Shown one piece after another: positions 51,307-59,943 of a DNA stretch of 64,000 nt. The stretch is from the NCBI GenBank assembly GCA_030148705.1, contig JASBSY010000006.1, positions 124,001 to 188,000 on the forward strand, read 5' to 3'. Source of the stretch: Pukyongia sp. (GTDB lineage Bacteria > Bacteroidota > Bacteroidia > Flavobacteriales > Flavobacteriaceae). Each line of letters begins with the position of its first letter. Position 1 is the first letter of the stretch. A program made the position numbers and the translations under genes. The notes under the pieces were generated by a model, which made no database searches, was not told where the DNA came from, and was given only the letters and a program-made list of their open reading frames with translations.

Positions 51307-51897
51307 TTAACGTTTCTTTTTAGCCATGGGAAAGCGCATGCGATAAGAGACATCGATCTTCCCTTTAGAAATATTGGCAAGCTTACCTTTTATTAAACGT
51401 TTTTTTAAGGCCGATAGTTTATCGGTAAATAGGATACCTTCTATGTGGTCGTATTCATGCTGGATAATCCGGGCTATGATCCCACTGAAGGTATCGCGCT
51501 GTTTCTCGAAATTTTCATCCAGATATTCGATGGTGATCACCGGCTGTCGGAATACGTCCTCGTTCACATCCGGGATGCTGAGACAACCTTCGTTAAAGGC
51601 CCATTCATCTCCCGTTTCCTCAATGATCCGGGCGTTTATAAATACTTTGCGAAATTCGGCAATTTGCCTGCGTTCCTCATCACTCAGATCCTCATCATCC
51701 TCGAAGGGGGTGGCATCCACGATAAACAGCCTGATGGGCTGACCAATTTGCGGGGCGGCAAGGCCTATTCCCCGGGCCCCGTACATGGTGTCGAACATAT
51801 TTTCGATTAGTTCGTCCAGTTTAGGAAAATCGCGGTCTATATCTTTGGCCTTGGTTCTTAATACCGGGTCGCCGTATGCCACAATGGGTAAAATCAT
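51307..51897 (-). CDS. def: Peptide deformylase
   Basis: Removes the formyl group from nascent N-terminal methionine. A 196-residue metalloenzyme with all three motifs: GIGLAAPQIG (42-51), EGCLSIP near 112 and QHEYDH near 157 (HExxH-like HEYDH metal ligands). Start ATG at 51895-51897, 10 bp downstream of ruvX. Cotranscribed with ruvX from the promoter region in front of ruvX. Confidence 0.97.
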   Translation of the reverse strand: MILPIVAYGDPVLRTKAKDIDRDFPKLDELIENMFDTMYGARGIGLAAPQIGQPIRLFIVDATPFEDDEDLSDEERRQIAEFRKVFINARIIEETGDEWAFNEGCLSIPDVNEDVFRQPVITIEYLDENFEKQRDTFSGIIARIIQHEYDHIEGILFTDKLSALKKRLIKGKLANISKGKIDVSYRMRFPMAKKKR

Positions 51898-51907
51898 TTT
51901 AACTTCT

Positions 51908-52318
51908 TTATGTTTTGTACAAATAATCCTGTAAAATTATGGTAGCACTTATCTCGTCTACCAACGCCTTGTTCCGACGTTGTTTTTTCTTCAGGCCGCT
52001 GTCTATCATAGTCTGAAAAGCCCGCTTACTGCTGTATCGCTCATCGGCGCGTATGGTCTTCATCTTCGGAAATGCCTTTGAGAACTTCTCAAGAAACTTA
52101 ACTATCTCGGTTTCCACCTCACTGGGAGTTCCGTCCTTTTGTTTGGGTTCGCCTATTACCACCAATTCCACATTCTCTTCTGAAAAATAATCGGACAAAA
52201 AATCAAGTAATTTTCCTGTTTCCACAGTGGTAAGCCCCGAAGCGATAAGCTGTAGTTCATCCGTGACTGCAATGCCCGTTCGTTTGTTACCGTAGTCTAT
52301 CGCCAATATTCTTGCCAT
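51908..52318 (-). CDS. ruvX: Holliday junction resolvase-like RuvX/YqgF
   Basis: A 136-residue RNase-H-fold protein implicated in pre-16S rRNA 5' processing or Holliday-junction resolution. Catalytic Asp in ILAIDYGNKRTGIAV (4-18), Glu in VIGEPKQKDGTPSEVE near 64 and Asp in DEISATIILQDYL near 122. First gene of the ruvX-def run, divergent from dapD. Confidence 0.93.
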   Translation of the reverse strand: MARILAIDYGNKRTGIAVTDELQLIASGLTTVETGKLLDFLSDYFSEENVELVVIGEPKQKDGTPSEVETEIVKFLEKFSKAFPKMKTIRADERYSSKRAFQTMIDSGLKKKQRRNKALVDEISATIILQDYLYKT

Positions 52319-52386
52319 ACAGGCTGCAAAAATACCGATTTGTTAAATAGTATACTAAAAATCCCCAATGATTTAAGAGCAGCCCT

Positions 52387-52394
52387 TATCTTTG
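52387..52394 (+). promoter_or_regulatory. Promoter -7 box of dapD
   Basis: TATCTTTG, 18 bp before the start at 52413, in the 94-bp divergent region with ruvX. Confidence 0.6.
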
Positions 52395-52412
52395 TAGTCC
52401 AAAATTTTTCAG

Positions 52413-53228
52413 ATGGATAACCTCAAGAACTTAATCGAACAAGCCTGGGATAACAGGGATTTGCTTCAGAATAAAGAACATATCAACGCCATACGGGAGG
52501 TGGTGCGACGCTGCGATGAGGGAGAACTTCGCTGTGCTGAAAAGACCTCGAACGGCTGGCAGGTGAACGAGTGGGTGAAAAAGGCAGTAGTGCTTTATTT
52601 TCCCATCCAGAAAATGGAGGTCATGGAAGCCGGAATCTTCGAATACCACGACAAGATTCCCTTAAAAAGCGGGTATGCTGAAAAAGGGATACGGGTTGTA
52701 CCTCATGCTGTGGCGCGCTATGGTGCCTATATCTCCAAAGGAGTGATCATGATGCCGAGTTATGTTAACATTGGCGCCTATGTGGATGAAGGTACCATGG
52801 TGGATACCTGGGCAACCGTAGGCAGCTGTGCGCAAATTGGGAAGAATGTTCACCTCAGCGGCGGTGTTGGAATTGGAGGCGTACTCGAACCCCTGCAAGC
52901 AGCACCGGTAATTATTGAGGACAACGCATTTATAGGCTCGCGATGTATAGTTGTGGAAGGTGTTCGCGTGGAACAGGAAGCGGTCTTGGGAGCCAATGTC
53001 GTGCTTACCGCCTCGACCAAAATCATCGATGTATCCGGAGAAAAAGCAGTTGAGACAAAAGGTATCATCCCGGCCAGGTCGGTAGTGATTCCCGGCACCT
53101 ATGTGAAGGAATTCCCCGCCGGAAAATTCAATGTCCCCTGTGCCCTTATCATTGGTAAAAGAAAAGAGAGTACCAACAAGAAGACTTCGTTGAATGACGC
53201 ACTAAGAGAATACGACGTGGCAGTCTGA
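52413..53228 (+). CDS. dapD: 2,3,4,5-tetrahydropyridine-2,6-dicarboxylate N-succinyltransferase
   Basis: Lysine/meso-diaminopimelate branch enzyme using succinyl-CoA. A 271-residue left-handed beta-helix protein: the hexapeptide-repeat core holds RYGAYISKGVIMMPSYVNIG, GTMVDTWATVGSCAQIGKN and GGVGIGGVLEPLQAAPVIIEDNAF (about 100-190). The N-terminal helical domain (1-95) and C-terminal RSVVIPGTYVKEFPAG block are typical. Essential for peptidoglycan in Gram-negatives of this type. Confidence 0.97.
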   Translation: MDNLKNLIEQAWDNRDLLQNKEHINAIREVVRRCDEGELRCAEKTSNGWQVNEWVKKAVVLYFPIQKMEVMEAGIFEYHDKIPLKSGYAEKGIRVVPHAVARYGAYISKGVIMMPSYVNIGAYVDEGTMVDTWATVGSCAQIGKNVHLSGGVGIGGVLEPLQAAPVIIEDNAFIGSRCIVVEGVRVEQEAVLGANVVLTASTKIIDVSGEKAVETKGIIPARSVVIPGTYVKEFPAGKFNVPCALIIGKRKESTNKKTSLNDALREYDVAV

Positions 53229-53255
53229 TTCGCTAACTATCCAGCGGCAAACGAA

Positions 53256-54005
53256 TTAACGCTTGCGTTTCCTGAGTTTTCGGGAATTCACTTTCTTCTG
53301 AAAGGCCCTGCTGAATTTAGTCATAAGCGCGTGTACCTCGGCTTCCGTGCGGCCGTATAGCCTGGCGTATTCAGCTGCCATGATATTGATCATGGTCTTC
53401 GACAGCCACAGCCTTCGGAAGTTGTGCATTCGCTGACTAAAACTCATAGGTTCAAAACGCATGCGGTTCAGGTCGATGAGATAAAAGTCGTACTTCCCCT
53501 CTCCTCTATCGACTATTAGCGTATTTCCCGGGGAATGATCCATGAAGTTGATGTTTTTCTCGTGTAGTTGATAGGTGAAAGCCGCTGTCTGCCTGAGAAT
53601 CTCTGCCCTGTTCGGGAATTCAGGATTGTGATTGAGAACCCGGAAATCGAAATCGTAGTCCAGATGCTCACTTAGGTAATAACTTTCCCGCAAACCGAGC
53701 CCGTAGAATTCGGCATAGGCAACCGGGGTCGGGGTTTTTATTCCCAGATCCAGGAGTCTGCAAGCGTACTGAAAGGAACGCTCTGCCTTGCTTTTTCTGA
53801 GGTAGCGGTAAACAAAGGTCTGAAGAAAATTGGGGGTTTTGAATCTCTTTATGTTGTACTCGGAACCTGAGATGCTAACTTTCTTAATGACATTCCGTTC
53901 GCCTTTGGTTACATAATCCTCATTTTCAGCAAATCCTTCAATTGCTTCAACCAACGAAGGTCTTAGTGCTTCAAAATCGGGATGTACCACAAAGTTGCTG
54001 CTCAT
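53256..54005 (-). CDS. Lipopolysaccharide kinase (Kdo/WaaP-InaA-like)
   Basis: A 249-residue protein with an eukaryotic-protein-kinase-like fold seen in Kdo kinase/InaA proteins. Motifs: Lys ligand in KKVSISGSEYNIKRFKTPN near 44-57, NFMDHSPGNTLI (HxDxxxxN-like catalytic loop, here HSPGN) near 154-165 and DFYLIDLNRMRF (DFG-equivalent Asp) near 173-184. It would phosphorylate the inner-core Kdo or heptose of LPS. Lies at the left border of the LPS core cluster, divergent from the GT9 gene. Confidence 0.8.
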   Translation of the reverse strand: MSSNFVVHPDFEALRPSLVEAIEGFAENEDYVTKGERNVIKKVSISGSEYNIKRFKTPNFLQTFVYRYLRKSKAERSFQYACRLLDLGIKTPTPVAYAEFYGLGLRESYYLSEHLDYDFDFRVLNHNPEFPNRAEILRQTAAFTYQLHEKNINFMDHSPGNTLIVDRGEGKYDFYLIDLNRMRFEPMSFSQRMHNFRRLWLSKTMINIMAAEYARLYGRTEAEVHALMTKFSRAFQKKVNSRKLRKRKR

Positions 54006-54050
54006 GTTTTATTTTAATAACTACAAAAAAAGAAATACTTTGCGAAGGTA

Positions 54051-55148
54051 ATGCAACCGAAGAAAATACTTGTAATTCAGAATAAAAGAATTGGGGACGT
54101 ACTCATCAGTTCGGTCATTGCCAATAACATTAAGAAGGTTTTTCCCAATAGCCATGTTGCTTATTTTGTTTACGATTATACGGCAGGAGTACTTGAAAAT
54201 AACCCGAATATCGATGAGATCATAGCGGTAAACGACAGAGAACTTAAAAAACTGAATAATCTCTTTAAAGCGATCCGCAAGATCCGAAAGGCGCGCTTCG
54301 ACATAATTTTCGATCCCTACTCCAAATTCCAGAGCAGGATGATCTGTCTTTCCAGCAGTGCCAAAGTGAGAATAGGCCTTAAGAAGGCACATAAGAAGCT
54401 AAAGCTTCCCTTTTACTCCCATCCCGTAAATTTTCTGAAAGAAGGATCCAAGGACTGCGGGAAGGCGATAGAGGATCGCGTGAATATGATTAGCTCTGTC
54501 TTTCCCTTAAAGAATCCGGACTATGTACCGAAGATCTTCCTCACAGCAGAAGAAGAAGCATACAACCCGGTAAAAGAGATCACAGGCCCGGTTATCATGC
54601 TGGGTGTTCTGGGCAGCACTCCCCAAAAATCCATGCCTTATGAGTATGTGGCTGCAATCATAGATCATATTACCTCCTCCTATAACGCCACCATCCTTTT
54701 TAACTATGCCCCGCATCAGCGGGAGGAAGCCGAAAAGATATACAACTTGTGCAGGGATAAGGCGAAGATCAACCTGGATATCTACGAGGATTCCATCCGT
54801 GGATTTGTAAAACTGATGAACCACTGTGATATGCTGGTGGCCAACGAAGGCGGCAGTGTCCATATTGCAAAGGCCCTGGAAAAACCAACCTTCACCATCT
54901 ATTCACCCTATGTGAACAAGGCGCACTGGTGCAGTTTTGAAGACGGAAAAATGCACGATTCCATACACCTGCTGGAGGAAAAACCGGATCTTTTCAGTAG
55001 CTTTACTCTGGAAGAACGCAGGCGTATCGAGGAGAATCCGGACGAACTGTACCGGCAACTCACCCCCGAGATGATCCTGGCAAAATTAATTCCATTTCTA
55101 AAAGGACACTTACAATCAGCACAGACAACCGATGAACCTACTCGATAA
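54051..55148 (+). CDS. Glycosyltransferase family 9 (ADP-heptose:LPS heptosyltransferase-like)
   Basis: A 365-residue GT-B enzyme that would add heptose (or a similar sugar) to the LPS inner core. The N-terminal half starts KKILVIQNKRIGDVLISSVI (2-21) and contains the family's RIGDVL motif. The C-terminal half has GSTPQKSMPYEYVAAIID near 185 and the nucleotide-binding VANEGGSVHIAKALEKPTF near 263 (family motif D/E-G-G-x-x-H). Overlaps the following methyltransferase by 17 bp. Confidence 0.9.
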   Translation: MQPKKILVIQNKRIGDVLISSVIANNIKKVFPNSHVAYFVYDYTAGVLENNPNIDEIIAVNDRELKKLNNLFKAIRKIRKARFDIIFDPYSKFQSRMICLSSSAKVRIGLKKAHKKLKLPFYSHPVNFLKEGSKDCGKAIEDRVNMISSVFPLKNPDYVPKIFLTAEEEAYNPVKEITGPVIMLGVLGSTPQKSMPYEYVAAIIDHITSSYNATILFNYAPHQREEAEKIYNLCRDKAKINLDIYEDSIRGFVKLMNHCDMLVANEGGSVHIAKALEKPTFTIYSPYVNKAHWCSFEDGKMHDSIHLLEEKPDLFSSFTLEERRRIEENPDELYRQLTPEMILAKLIPFLKGHLQSAQTTDEPTR

Positions 55149-55728
55149 ATTTCATCATTGGCGAAGAAAACGACGATGGGACAAACAATATAAGTCCGGG
55201 CGCTGGGAAAGTCTGCAAAGTGAAAAAGAAGCAGGGCGATATCATACCATTATTTCATTTATCGCTCAATACGCGCCCTCCAATCCGTCGATCTTGGACA
55301 TAGGATGTGGTGACGGCGTACTCACCCAACGAATGGATGGCGATTCCTACAGTCATTTTACAGGAGTGGATTTTTCGAAGGTTTCCATCGATAAAGCGAA
55401 GAAAAAACGCTTCCCCAATTCCGAATTCATCACAGCAGACGCTATTACGTACAAGCCCGAGCGAAAATTCGACGTAATCGTCTTTAACGAGGCGTTTTAT
55501 TATATCCACGACTCCGAAAAGGCCAATGTGCTTAATCGAATGCTGAACCACCTTAATGACAACGGGATTCTCATTATTTCAATTTACCGGGAAGGAACGG
55601 GTTGTTGGGAGTATTTTAAGGAAGACCCTAAGCTGGAAGAGTTGGACTTCACTACCGTGACTACCGATGAAGAACTGAGATATTGGAAAATTGGCTGCTA
55701 TAAGCCAATACTGAGTTCGAAGTGGTAA
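55132..55728 (+). CDS. Class I SAM-dependent methyltransferase of the LPS cluster
   Basis: A 198-residue enzyme with SILDIGCGDGVLTQRM (SAM motif I, about 56-71), FTGVDFSKVSIDKAKKK (motif II) and KFDVIVFNEAFYYIHD (motif IV). The N-terminal basic stretch HHWRRKRRWDKQYKSGRW is often seen in sugar- or lipid-methylating enzymes of glycan loci. It starts within the GT9 gene, so the two are coupled. The acceptor is unknown. Confidence 0.85.
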   Translation: MNLLDKFHHWRRKRRWDKQYKSGRWESLQSEKEAGRYHTIISFIAQYAPSNPSILDIGCGDGVLTQRMDGDSYSHFTGVDFSKVSIDKAKKKRFPNSEFITADAITYKPERKFDVIVFNEAFYYIHDSEKANVLNRMLNHLNDNGILIISIYREGTGCWEYFKEDPKLEELDFTTVTTDEELRYWKIGCYKPILSSKW

Positions 55729-55729
55729 T

Positions 55730-56566
55730 TTATGAGATGTCTTGTTCCGATTTAACGATACCGTATGGAGTCCAGGTTCGTTGTTCGTCCCTGGTGGTGT
55801 TCCGAATCGCTCGATTCTTGTCTATAGATTCCTGATTTTTATACCCCCGCGGATGATCCAGGTGGATTACCACGGCATTATATCGTATCTGCTTACTATT
55901 CAAGCCGGAATTAAAAAGTCGTTCCCCCAGTTCGCGGTCCTGCCCACCGTACTGCATGCGCTCATCAAAGCCGTTCACAGCCATAATATCATCCTTCCAA
56001 CCCGAGGCATTATGCCCGTTCCAGCTTGCGTTGGTGGGTGTAACGGCATTCAGCAAGCCAGCAACTACAGAACCGGCTGAGAGTTTGTTGTTCTTAAATG
56101 AAGATTTTAGGCCGTGGGATTTCAACCACTTCAGGTCGAAACAACGTTCGTTATAAATATCCTCCTTGCTGATGGTTTCCGAAATATCCATGGGCAGCAT
56201 AAAGTAACCCCCGGAAAGAAAGTATCCTTCCTCCCTGTATTTCACATGCTGTTCCACAAAATCCTTACGTGGAATACAATCCCCGTCGCTCATAATGATA
56301 TATGCTGAAACACAGGCCTGAATGGCCCTGTTTAGAATCTGTGATTTCTGAAAACCCTTGTCCTCGTGCCAGACGTGAGTAATGGTATAAAAAACCTCAT
56401 CTCTCAACCGAACGATCAGGTCGGAGGTTTCTTTTCTCGAACCGTCATCGGCAATCACCACCTCAAAATTTCGGTAGGTCTGGTTGTCGTATCCGTACAG
56501 GACTTTCTCCAGCCAGGCCGGGGAATTATAGGTGCTGATAATAACTGAAGTGTCGATCGTTTTCAC
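55730..56566 (-). CDS. Glycosyltransferase family 2 with galactosyltransferase-like C terminus
   Basis: A 278-residue GT-A enzyme with GTG start at 56564-56566; the promoter box TATATTTG (56571-56578, minus) leaves no room for an earlier start. It has VIISTYNSPAWLEKVLYG near 8 (nucleotide-binding), VVIADDGSRKETSDLI near 35 and SDGDCIPRKDFVEQH near 93 (DxD-like). The C-terminal GGQDRELGERLFNSGL (ED-like acid near 210) marks the N-terminal galactosyltransferase-type fold seen in surface glycan loci. Converges on the methyltransferase gene with 1 bp between. Confidence 0.9.
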   Translation of the reverse strand: MKTIDTSVIISTYNSPAWLEKVLYGYDNQTYRNFEVVIADDGSRKETSDLIVRLRDEVFYTITHVWHEDKGFQKSQILNRAIQACVSAYIIMSDGDCIPRKDFVEQHVKYREEGYFLSGGYFMLPMDISETISKEDIYNERCFDLKWLKSHGLKSSFKNNKLSAGSVVAGLLNAVTPTNASWNGHNASGWKDDIMAVNGFDERMQYGGQDRELGERLFNSGLNSKQIRYNAVVIHLDHPRGYKNQESIDKNRAIRNTTRDEQRTWTPYGIVKSEQDIS

Positions 56567-56570
56567 CTTG

Positions 56571-56597
56571 CAAATATAAAGTTATTTGGTAAGTTTG
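56571..56597. promoter_or_regulatory. Divergent promoter pair for two GT2 genes
   Basis: Minus-strand TATATTTG (56571-56578) lies 5 bp before the GTG start of the left gene, and plus-strand TAAGTTTG (56590-56597) lies 4 bp before the ATG at 56602. Both mRNAs would be nearly leaderless. Confidence 0.55.
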
Positions 56598-56601
56598 TTT
56601 T

Positions 56602-57339
56602 ATGCCAGCACTCACGGTTATCATTCCGGCATTTAACGAGGAATCCTATATTGAAGATGCCCTTAAATCGGTTGCTTTTGCCGATGAGATCATCGTTGTG
56701 GATTCCTTCAGTACAGACAAAACGGTGAACATCGCAAGGCAGTATACCAATAACATCCTTCAGCGGGAATTCGACAATTTCTCTAACCAGAAGAATCACG
56801 CTCTTTCATTTGCCAAAGGCGACTGGGTGCTCTTCGTCGATGCCGATGAACGCGTTACCCATGCCCTGGCGGAGGAGATTAGGGAAACCATTCAAAATCC
56901 AAAACACCAGGGATATAAGATCGATTTCCCCCATTTTTATATGAATCGATTCCTGTATCATCACAGCGATTCCGTATTGCGACTGGTTCGGAGGGAAGAG
57001 GCTCAATTCTCGGGCAGTGTGCACGAAAAGTTAAGCTGTAACGGCAGTGTGGGAAAGCTAAAGAACCACATGCTGCATTATACGTATAAGGGATTGGAGG
57101 CCTACATCAGGAAAAAGGAAAAATACGCCTGGTTCCAGGCCGAACAACTTTACAAAAAAGGTAAAAAAGCGGGGTGGTTCCAACTCTGTTTTAAGCCTAT
57201 GTACCGCTTTTTTAGCTCCTATGTATTAAAAGGTGGTTTCCGGGATGGGGTTCCGGGCCTTACAGTAGCAACCGTGAATGCCTACGGGGTGTTTCAGCGC
57301 TATGTGAAATTAAGGCTGCTCTACAAGAACATGAAATAG
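56602..57339 (+). CDS. Glycosyltransferase family 2 (WaaE/KdtX-like)
   Basis: A 245-residue GT-A enzyme with ALTVIIPAFNEESYIEDAL (3-21), IIVVDSFSTDKTVNIA near 33 (D-S-x-S-x-D pattern of WaaE-type core glucosyltransferases), and DWVLFVDADERVTHALAEEI near 74. The C-terminal part holds KPMYRFFSSYVLKGGFRDG, also typical. It probably adds a beta-linked glucose or similar residue to the LPS core. Paralogous to 58110-58871. Confidence 0.92.
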   Translation: MPALTVIIPAFNEESYIEDALKSVAFADEIIVVDSFSTDKTVNIARQYTNNILQREFDNFSNQKNHALSFAKGDWVLFVDADERVTHALAEEIRETIQNPKHQGYKIDFPHFYMNRFLYHHSDSVLRLVRREEAQFSGSVHEKLSCNGSVGKLKNHMLHYTYKGLEAYIRKKEKYAWFQAEQLYKKGKKAGWFQLCFKPMYRFFSSYVLKGGFRDGVPGLTVATVNAYGVFQRYVKLRLLYKNMK

Positions 57340-57347
57340 GATATCCG

Positions 57348-58049
57348 CTACAGAAACTTTCCGTAACGCAACTTTCGCTGAAACCTGATTAAGGAATACT
57401 GACCTTTTATATCCAGGCGCTGTATTTCGTAGGGCTTCTTAAACGGAAACCTGTTTAGGCGATTCCCTATACGCAGCCCGTAGTTAATCCCGAACTCCTG
57501 CAACAGCCACTGAAATTGAAGGCGCGCATTTGCTTCTTTTGGATATTTGCCGTAGGGAAAGGCAAGTACTTCATTAAAATTCAAGCCGGACGCCTCAACA
57601 GTCTTTTTGCTCATCTGCAGATCCTCGTCGATCTTATCCAGCGGCATTTCATGGTACTTTTCGTGATAGTACGAATGATAGCCCAACTCGATCAGGTCCG
57701 GGAGGTTTTTAAGTTGTTCAGCCGTCATAATATCCAGTTGTCCGGTATTCCAGCTATCGGTCTTTCCAAGGTAGCCGAGTGGCACAAAGAAGGTGGCTTT
57801 TAAATTGTATTTCTGAAGCAAAGGCACCGCATATTTCAGTTGACTCACATAGGCATCATCGAAGGTTATTACCACATTTTTACGGGCTTGGAGTTCCCCG
57901 GTGTTCATTAATTCTGAAAAGTGCCAGCTACGGTATTTGTGATTTACCAATAACTTCAGTTGAGCTTCAAGCTTAGATGCCGAAATTGTAAGTCCGCTCC
58001 CCTCCTCTTCGGAAATATGGTGATACATTAAAACCGGTAGCTTTGCCAT
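57348..58049 (-). CDS. Polysaccharide deacetylase (NodB-type)
   Basis: A 233-residue carbohydrate esterase-4 family protein without a signal peptide. KLPVLMYHHISEEEG at the N terminus, NVVITFDDAYVSQLKYA near 58 (TFDD metal and base Asp) and ELGYHSYYHEKYH near 117 (HxxxH-type metal ligands, HSYYH) mark the catalytic site. It would remove N-acetyl groups from a glycan or lipid-linked sugar. Set between two WaaE-like GT2 genes, on the opposite strand. Confidence 0.88.
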   Translation of the reverse strand: MAKLPVLMYHHISEEEGSGLTISASKLEAQLKLLVNHKYRSWHFSELMNTGELQARKNVVITFDDAYVSQLKYAVPLLQKYNLKATFFVPLGYLGKTDSWNTGQLDIMTAEQLKNLPDLIELGYHSYYHEKYHEMPLDKIDEDLQMSKKTVEASGLNFNEVLAFPYGKYPKEANARLQFQWLLQEFGINYGLRIGNRLNRFPFKKPYEIQRLDIKGQYSLIRFQRKLRYGKFL

Positions 58050-58073
58050 GCCTCAAGTGAATGAATGTCCTTG

Positions 58074-58090
58074 TAAAATTATTACTTTTA
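58074..58090. promoter_or_regulatory. Divergent promoter pair between deacetylase and GT2
   Basis: TAATTTTA on the minus strand (58074-58081) and TACTTTTA on the plus strand (58083-58090), facing outward to the genes that start at 58049 and 58110. Confidence 0.5.
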
Positions 58091-58109
58091 CACAAACTGA
58101 ACACAGCTA

Positions 58110-58871
58110 TTGGGTAATATCAGGAAAATATCTGCCGTGGCCATCACACGGAACGAGGAAGATCGCCTTGCGGCATTTATTCGAAGTCTTGATTTTGCTG
58201 ACGAAATCATCATTGTCGATTCCTTCAGCACAGATAATACAAAACAGATAGCTGCTTCGTTTCCTCATGTGAAATTCGTTGAAAGAGCTTTTGATAATTT
58301 CAGCAGTCAGAAGAATTTTGCCATATCCCTCACTTCAAACGATTGGATCGTATTTTTCGATCCGGACGAAGAGATCACAGATTCGCTTAAAGACGAGATT
58401 CTTGCAGTCGTAGAGGATCCGGAAGCAAATGCCTATTTCGTGAAAAGGCAGTTGTATTTTATGGGTAAACGAATAGAATACAGTGGTTTTCAAACCGATT
58501 GGGTGGTTCGTCTTTTTCACAAGGCCTTTGCCGGGTATGACGGAAACCTGGTTCATGAAACCATAAAAACAGAAGGGCCCACCGCTAAATTAAAATCCCG
58601 CTTACCGCATCACACCTATAAAAGCTTTGATGATTACACGGCCAAATTGCATCAGTACAGCAAGCTGCAGGCTAGGATGCTCTATGAAAAAGGCAAAAAA
58701 CCCGGCATGGTGCATTTTTTATGGCGGCCGTGGTATCGCTTCTGGCATCAATACCTCATCAGGTTAGGTATTCTGGATGGAAAAGAAGGATTTATACTCG
58801 CATATATCAATGCTTTTTCAGTATTTAAGCGGTATGTAAACCTGTGGTTGTTATACCGAAAGCTCGACTAG
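58110..58871 (+). CDS. Glycosyltransferase family 2 (WaaE/KdtX-like), second copy
   Basis: A 253-residue paralogue of 56602-57339, with a TTG start at 58110; no in-frame ATG or GTG precedes the fold's first strand KISAVAITRNEEDRLAAF. The key blocks IIIVDSFSTDNTKQIA near 34 and DWIVFFDPDEEITDSL near 73 match the first copy. The end HQYLIRLGILDGKEGFILAYINAF repeats the same C-terminal fold. One base separates it from the GT4 gene. Probable LPS-core sugar transferase. Confidence 0.9.
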   Translation: MGNIRKISAVAITRNEEDRLAAFIRSLDFADEIIIVDSFSTDNTKQIAASFPHVKFVERAFDNFSSQKNFAISLTSNDWIVFFDPDEEITDSLKDEILAVVEDPEANAYFVKRQLYFMGKRIEYSGFQTDWVVRLFHKAFAGYDGNLVHETIKTEGPTAKLKSRLPHHTYKSFDDYTAKLHQYSKLQARMLYEKGKKPGMVHFLWRPWYRFWHQYLIRLGILDGKEGFILAYINAFSVFKRYVNLWLLYRKLD

Positions 58872-58872
58872 T

Positions 58873-59940
58873 ATGAAAAAGGTCTTTCTCGAATCGCATA
58901 ATATAAAGAACAAGTATTCCGGCTTCGGACAGTTCAACTATCACCTCATCAAAGGGCTGTCTACCGAATTACCCGAGGAGATCAAAGTGGTTTTGCATGC
59001 CAAGGACCTCGACAGCCTGAAAGCCGAGTTTGGGGATGGGTTTTTATACAGGAAATATCGCTCCATTACCCGCCATAAACCCTTCAGAATAAAAAAGAAA
59101 TACGATCTCTGGCATTGTCTTAATCAGAATATAAAGATCGAACCCTTTTACGATATTCCGTATTTGCTCACAGTGCACGATATTCACTTTTTAAAAGAAG
59201 GAAGCGCAGGCTTACAGCAGAAGTTAAGAGAAAAATTCGAAGAAAAATTACAGCGGGCCGATGCCATAACCTATATCTCCGAGTTTGCGAAAAAGGATGT
59301 GCATGACAACTTTAAAGTGCCCGACATACCGGAATACGTGATCTATAACGGGAATACTATTTTAGACCCTACCATTCCGGAAACCTATTCCCCTCCGGTG
59401 TTTCCCGAGAAACCCTTCTTCTACTCCATCGGGGATTTTAGTGAACGAAAGAATTTTATCAGCCTGGTGGAGATGGTGGCGAATCTTCCGGGCTACAACT
59501 TGGTGCTGTCGGGCAACGATTCCACCTTATATGCGGATAAATTAAAACAGAAAGTACAGGCGCTCGGATTGCAAAAGCGAGTATTACTTACAGGAAAGGT
59601 GGCAGATACCGAAAAGAAATTTTACCTGAAGCACTGTGAGGCCTTTGTGTTTCCCTCGCTACGGGAAGGTTTCGGAATTCCACCCATTGAGGCCATGCGC
59701 TACGGGAAACCGGTATTTCTCTCGAACAATACTTCGCTTCCCGAAATTGGCGGAGAACTCTCCTTTTACTGGGATCATTACGAGCCCGGGTATATGGCCG
59801 AGGTAGTAAAAAAGGGATTGGAAACCTTTGCCGACAATCGAAAATTCTATGAATCCTGGTATACAGAACGGGCGCTCAGTTTTAATTGGAAACGAACGGC
59901 ACGAGAGTATATTGAAGTATACAACACCTTAATTTTCTAA
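58873..59940 (+). CDS. Glycosyltransferase family 4 (group 1)
   Basis: A 355-residue GT-B retaining enzyme. The C-terminal half carries the nucleotide-sugar motifs: FFYSIGDFSERKNFISLVEM near 176 and HCEAFVFPSLREGFGIPPIEAM near 256 (the E-x7-E motif is EGFGIPPIE). The first half starts KVFLESHNIKNKYSGFGQFN. It probably adds mannose or a similar residue to the core glycan. Only 3 bp separate it from the next GT2 gene, so the run 58110-61411 is one operon. Confidence 0.9.
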   Translation: MKKVFLESHNIKNKYSGFGQFNYHLIKGLSTELPEEIKVVLHAKDLDSLKAEFGDGFLYRKYRSITRHKPFRIKKKYDLWHCLNQNIKIEPFYDIPYLLTVHDIHFLKEGSAGLQQKLREKFEEKLQRADAITYISEFAKKDVHDNFKVPDIPEYVIYNGNTILDPTIPETYSPPVFPEKPFFYSIGDFSERKNFISLVEMVANLPGYNLVLSGNDSTLYADKLKQKVQALGLQKRVLLTGKVADTEKKFYLKHCEAFVFPSLREGFGIPPIEAMRYGKPVFLSNNTSLPEIGGELSFYWDHYEPGYMAEVVKKGLETFADNRKFYESWYTERALSFNWKRTAREYIEVYNTLIF

Positions 59941-59943
59941 GTA